DNA from: Beroe ovata
Taxonomy: Eukaryota > Ctenophora > Nuda > Beroida > Beroidae
Reading direction: 5' to 3'
DNA: 64,000 bases
Assembly: GCA_946803715.1 (NCBI GenBank)
Contig: CAMPET010000001.1
Coordinates: forward strand, 213,916-277,915
The notes under the pieces were generated by a model. It was given only the letters and a program-made list of their open reading frames with translations. It did no database searches and was not told the origin of the DNA. How positions within the stretch are numbered: the stretch's first letter is position 1; the number at the start of each line of letters is the position of its first letter. A program made the position numbers and the translations under genes. Shown piece after piece: positions 61,282-64,000 of this stretch.

Positions 61282-64000
61282 TCAATCCTCGATGTGGTTG
61301 TTATGGTGATGGAACCCGTTGCTAAGGGGAGATTTTGCTCTCATGATGTGATTGAGGATGTCAATCCGGCTGATAATCCCAAACACTACATCCTTCTCCG
61401 AGAAATCACCGTCCTCCGAATCTGAAATTGGAGTGAGATTAATTAGTTTCCCGCTTCCAGAGCATGAGTGATGGGAATTGGGAGTGATAAATGAGTGATG
61501 GATGTGTGATTCAGTTTCATGGGTTCAGGGCAGGGAATTGTGTGGGATTGGGCATCCTATTCCTAGCATGTGAGGAGGAGAGACAAACAGTCAGAGATTC
61601 GTCCTTCTTCTTGGTACAGCTTCGAATAACACGTATTCCACGCATGTTTGCATGCTCACAGCTGCTATCACGGGCATTATTATCGATTTCCCAACAACTG
61701 CAAGAGCACAAAGCCGCCTTCCCTTTTTCAGGACCAGCGAAAAAGATCAGCTCACACACAAACTTTAGAGTATAGGTAACTAGCTGTTATCAAAGCTAAT
61801 ATAAGTGTCTGATAACGCACACCGTGGCATCATTTGATCACGTGTCCGCCGGAAGACTAGCAATATCCGACATGGGTGACGTCACACGTGACGGAGTCAG
61901 CGGTTGTCTAGGTGACATGAGGTAGCCCAGGAGACACATGGCAGTGACAGTTCCAATTTGGATTTCCCGGGTTTGGAGCGTGCCGTCGTCTGTGTCTGAA
62001 ATGCGAACTAACGGCTTAGTTTACACTGATAACAGGTGGCTCATGAACTATGCTTCAGATATTCGTTGTGAGGGACAGGGATGTTAGAGGAAAGTGTGAT
62101 GAGGGCGGTGATGGAATATCCGTGCAAAAACATGAAATAGTAATGCTATGCTCGGTAAAAACAAGAACACTTACAGTATTGCCATCCCTTGGTAACGATA
62201 ACGAAATGGTCGTGATCGAGCATCTTGGAAACGGTGGACAGTGGTGTGTCAACTGTTACCTGAAACATGGTAATGACCGCGTTACCATGGTGACACTGTT
62301 GGTAACCATGGTGACACTGTTGGTTACCAAGGAAACATACACACAATTCCATGAAATTGAACCATGTTATAGTGTTACCTTCTGGAATTGATTGTACATG
62401 ACTTTGGAGACTGGGTCCTGGGCTTCTGCCTTGCCCGATGTAATCTTCCTCATCATATTATGGAGTGTTACCGCACCTGAGCCAGGAATAAGTTATGATA
62501 ATGGACACTGGACATTTACATTTGGGGATTCAAATCCCAAATTTATGGTTTTGTCGGGGAGGGGTCCCCCGGTCCCAAACTTTTCCAGTCACGGGACAGC
62601 AATTGACCAATGACGACAGCAATTGGACAGCAATAGGACAGCAATTGACCAATGACGTTGTCACGTGATCAAAATCATTTCGGACCCCTCCCCAAAAATA
62701 CCATTCAACAATTATACATGTCACCTCCACGTTGTGAGAACAACTGCACATGTCACGCGTTACATGTCACGCGTTACATGTCACGCGTTACATGTCACGC
62801 GTTACTCTAACCTAGAATAGTGCCGTCACTGTCCACAACGGGCAGCTGGTCCACGTTCCTCTTGCTCATGATCTCAATAGCGGTCTGACACTTCATCGTG
62901 GGGGATACGATGATAGGATCGGTCAGGGTGATCACTGATACGGGCAGTTTGTGCCACCTGCGACAACGTGGGAAGTGAAATGTGTGGTTCTGTTTTTCGG
63001 CATTTTTTTCGGACGAAAGTTCTAAAAAGCAAGAACTTGGTTCTTGGAGAAATGAGAAGTGAGAGCAATACTGACCATTGTTGATTCTCGTCTTCCTTTT
63101 CCGAGACGGACAGAAATCCCTGTTCAATCATCCAATCATCGGACAGATACTTTGTCATGTAGTTCCGTACTGAGTCCGGGAGCATTACCACAACTCGTGC
63201 CCCCTCCGGGAGCGAGCGAGCTTCCTGATTGGTGGGTTGTTAGGAGGAGAGTTTCCTGATTGGTGGATTGTTAGAATGATGGCTTCCTGATAGGCTGATT
63301 TCTCTCAAATTTGAGCTCCCGATCGGTTCGAAAATTTTGTACTCTACCGATCAGAGCTCCCGGATCCTTGACGTGTTCCTGACAGACTCGTCACGGGTCT
63401 CTCTTACCTCAATAGCACAGTACATGTTGCTGCCGCAGCTTCCACCACACAGTAAACCCTCTAGCCGTATCATTTTCCGTGCCATCAAGAACGAAGGTTC
63501 ATCATCACTCTTTACCCATCTGAGGATCATAGTTTGAGGGGGTGTTTTAGAGATCACATTCTTAAGAAAATCATGAAGATACTGAGCTATAATTGCGTCG
63601 ATGATCGGTTAAGCCTCCCTTTTTCGGAGTGAAAATCACAGGATTCAAAGAACAAAAATGCGATGTTCGAACTCACTTGTCCACTATACTCTGATCTAGA
63701 ACTGTGGGGATGAAATCGTACCCCACTCCCTCCACATGATACATTTCCCCCTCCCTTTCCTTGTTCAGAGACTCGGGAACTGCCAGACTCGACCCTTCTG
63801 GATCAACTCCAACAACCTGGAGAATTGTATGCAAACTCAAAGAAAAAGGTCCGAAATTTCAAATAGAAACCACTAATTTGTAGGGGGTTCCACGAAATCT
63901 CACTTACAACTATATCGGGAATTTTCTCTTTCAGTTTCCTGGCTACTCCGGATACTGTACCACCAGTTCCAGCTCCTATTACCACCATGTCTATCTTTCC
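61282..64000 (-). CDS. CBS: Cystathionine beta-synthase, C-terminal two thirds (5' part outside window)
   Basis: Exons on minus: 63908-64000 (open), 63677-63816, 63408-63519, 63076-63224, 62812-62957, 62379-62476, 62175-62259, then either 61838-61995 or 61282-61421. The catalytic part has the PLP-phosphate loop [47 protein letters not shown] and [32 protein letters not shown] follows. The regulatory CBS-domain pair starts at [18 protein letters not shown] and ends in [19 protein letters not shown] condenses homocysteine and serine to cystathionine, the entry to cysteine and taurine synthesis. Two homologous last exons in the same phase suggest alternative C-termini. The heme-binding N-terminus is not visible. 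Confidence 0.92.
61838..61995 (-). CDS. CBS: Alternative last exon of CBS
   Basis: After a TTTCAG acceptor in the same phase as the distal exon, it reads [20 protein letters not shown], then [13 protein letters not shown] and on to a stop at 61838. This aligns with [20 protein letters not shown] of the exon at 61282-61421 and with the last strand and helix of the second CBS domain. It has its own stop and therefore would replace, not precede, the other exon. Confidence 0.6.
62746..62806. repeat. 15-bp tandem repeat ACATGTCACGCGTT beside a CBS donor
   Basis: Four to five perfect units of GTTACATGTCACGC lie immediately intronic of the donor at 62811. The unit reads GTAACGCGTGACAT on minus and so offers donor-like GTAAC words at each repeat. 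Confidence 0.9.
63221..63295. repeat. Tandem TTCCTGATTGGTGG units containing the CBS exon acceptor
   Basis: Three units of about 31-36 bases (TTCCTGATTGGTGG(G/A)TTGTTAG, last one TTCCTGATAGG). On minus each contains the acceptor-like (A)TCAG before GAA; the first copy is the real acceptor at 63225-63227. Confidence 0.8.

Overview
The window is animal nuclear DNA. Genes are cut into many short exons with GT..AG introns of tens to a few hundred bases, and about 13 protein genes fit in 64 kb. Metazoan signalling and transcription families are present (SIK-like kinase, SIX1/2 homeobox, TBC1D1/4 RabGAP, AKT, FOXJ1, dynein light chain). An innexin gene argues against a sponge or placozoan as those groups are currently described. 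The compact layout, the nested gene and the innexin fit a ctenophore or another early-branching animal, but the species cannot be fixed from this sequence. A few single n characters show it is a draft assembly. Exon joins below were made by reading frame, splice signals and remembered family alignments; no transcript evidence was available.

Left part (1-25 kb). Minus strand: 3'-truncated SIK-like kinase (1-4339), intronless bacterial-type amidohydrolase (4599-5495), SIX1/2 (6517-9975), TBC1D1/4-type RabGAP (12135-17108, 5' end not found). A decayed repeat follows (17.6-18.8 kb). An innexin lies on plus (19465-21164) and an unidentified coiled-coil gene on minus (21505-24608).

Middle (25-38 kb). 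A GC-rich foldback element (25.2-25.4 kb) precedes AKT (26128-30385, plus). About 3.6 kb without a recognised gene follows, then FOXJ1 (33983-37705, plus).

Right part (39-64 kb). This is a run of metabolic genes. On plus are a class-III aminotransferase of the AGXT2 family (39676-43184), a gene whose product reads as sulfoacetaldehyde acetyltransferase (Xsc, 43596-47499), and sarcosine dehydrogenase (48968-59511). On minus are DYNLL (59954-60332) and cystathionine beta-synthase (61282-64000, 5' part outside). Aminotransferase plus Xsc could form a two-step taurine breakdown route (taurine to sulfoacetaldehyde to acetyl phosphate plus sulfite) next to a gene of cysteine synthesis. That linkage is inference but is the most striking feature here. 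Intron 19 of SARDH holds a complete minus-strand gene for a secreted LamG-like protein whose last exon has been duplicated.

Recurring non-coding signals include palindromes of the GTTRCCATGGYAAC (X-box-like) and TCACGTGA types, CCAAT-box clusters, several minisatellites lying against splice sites, and at least three foldback elements.
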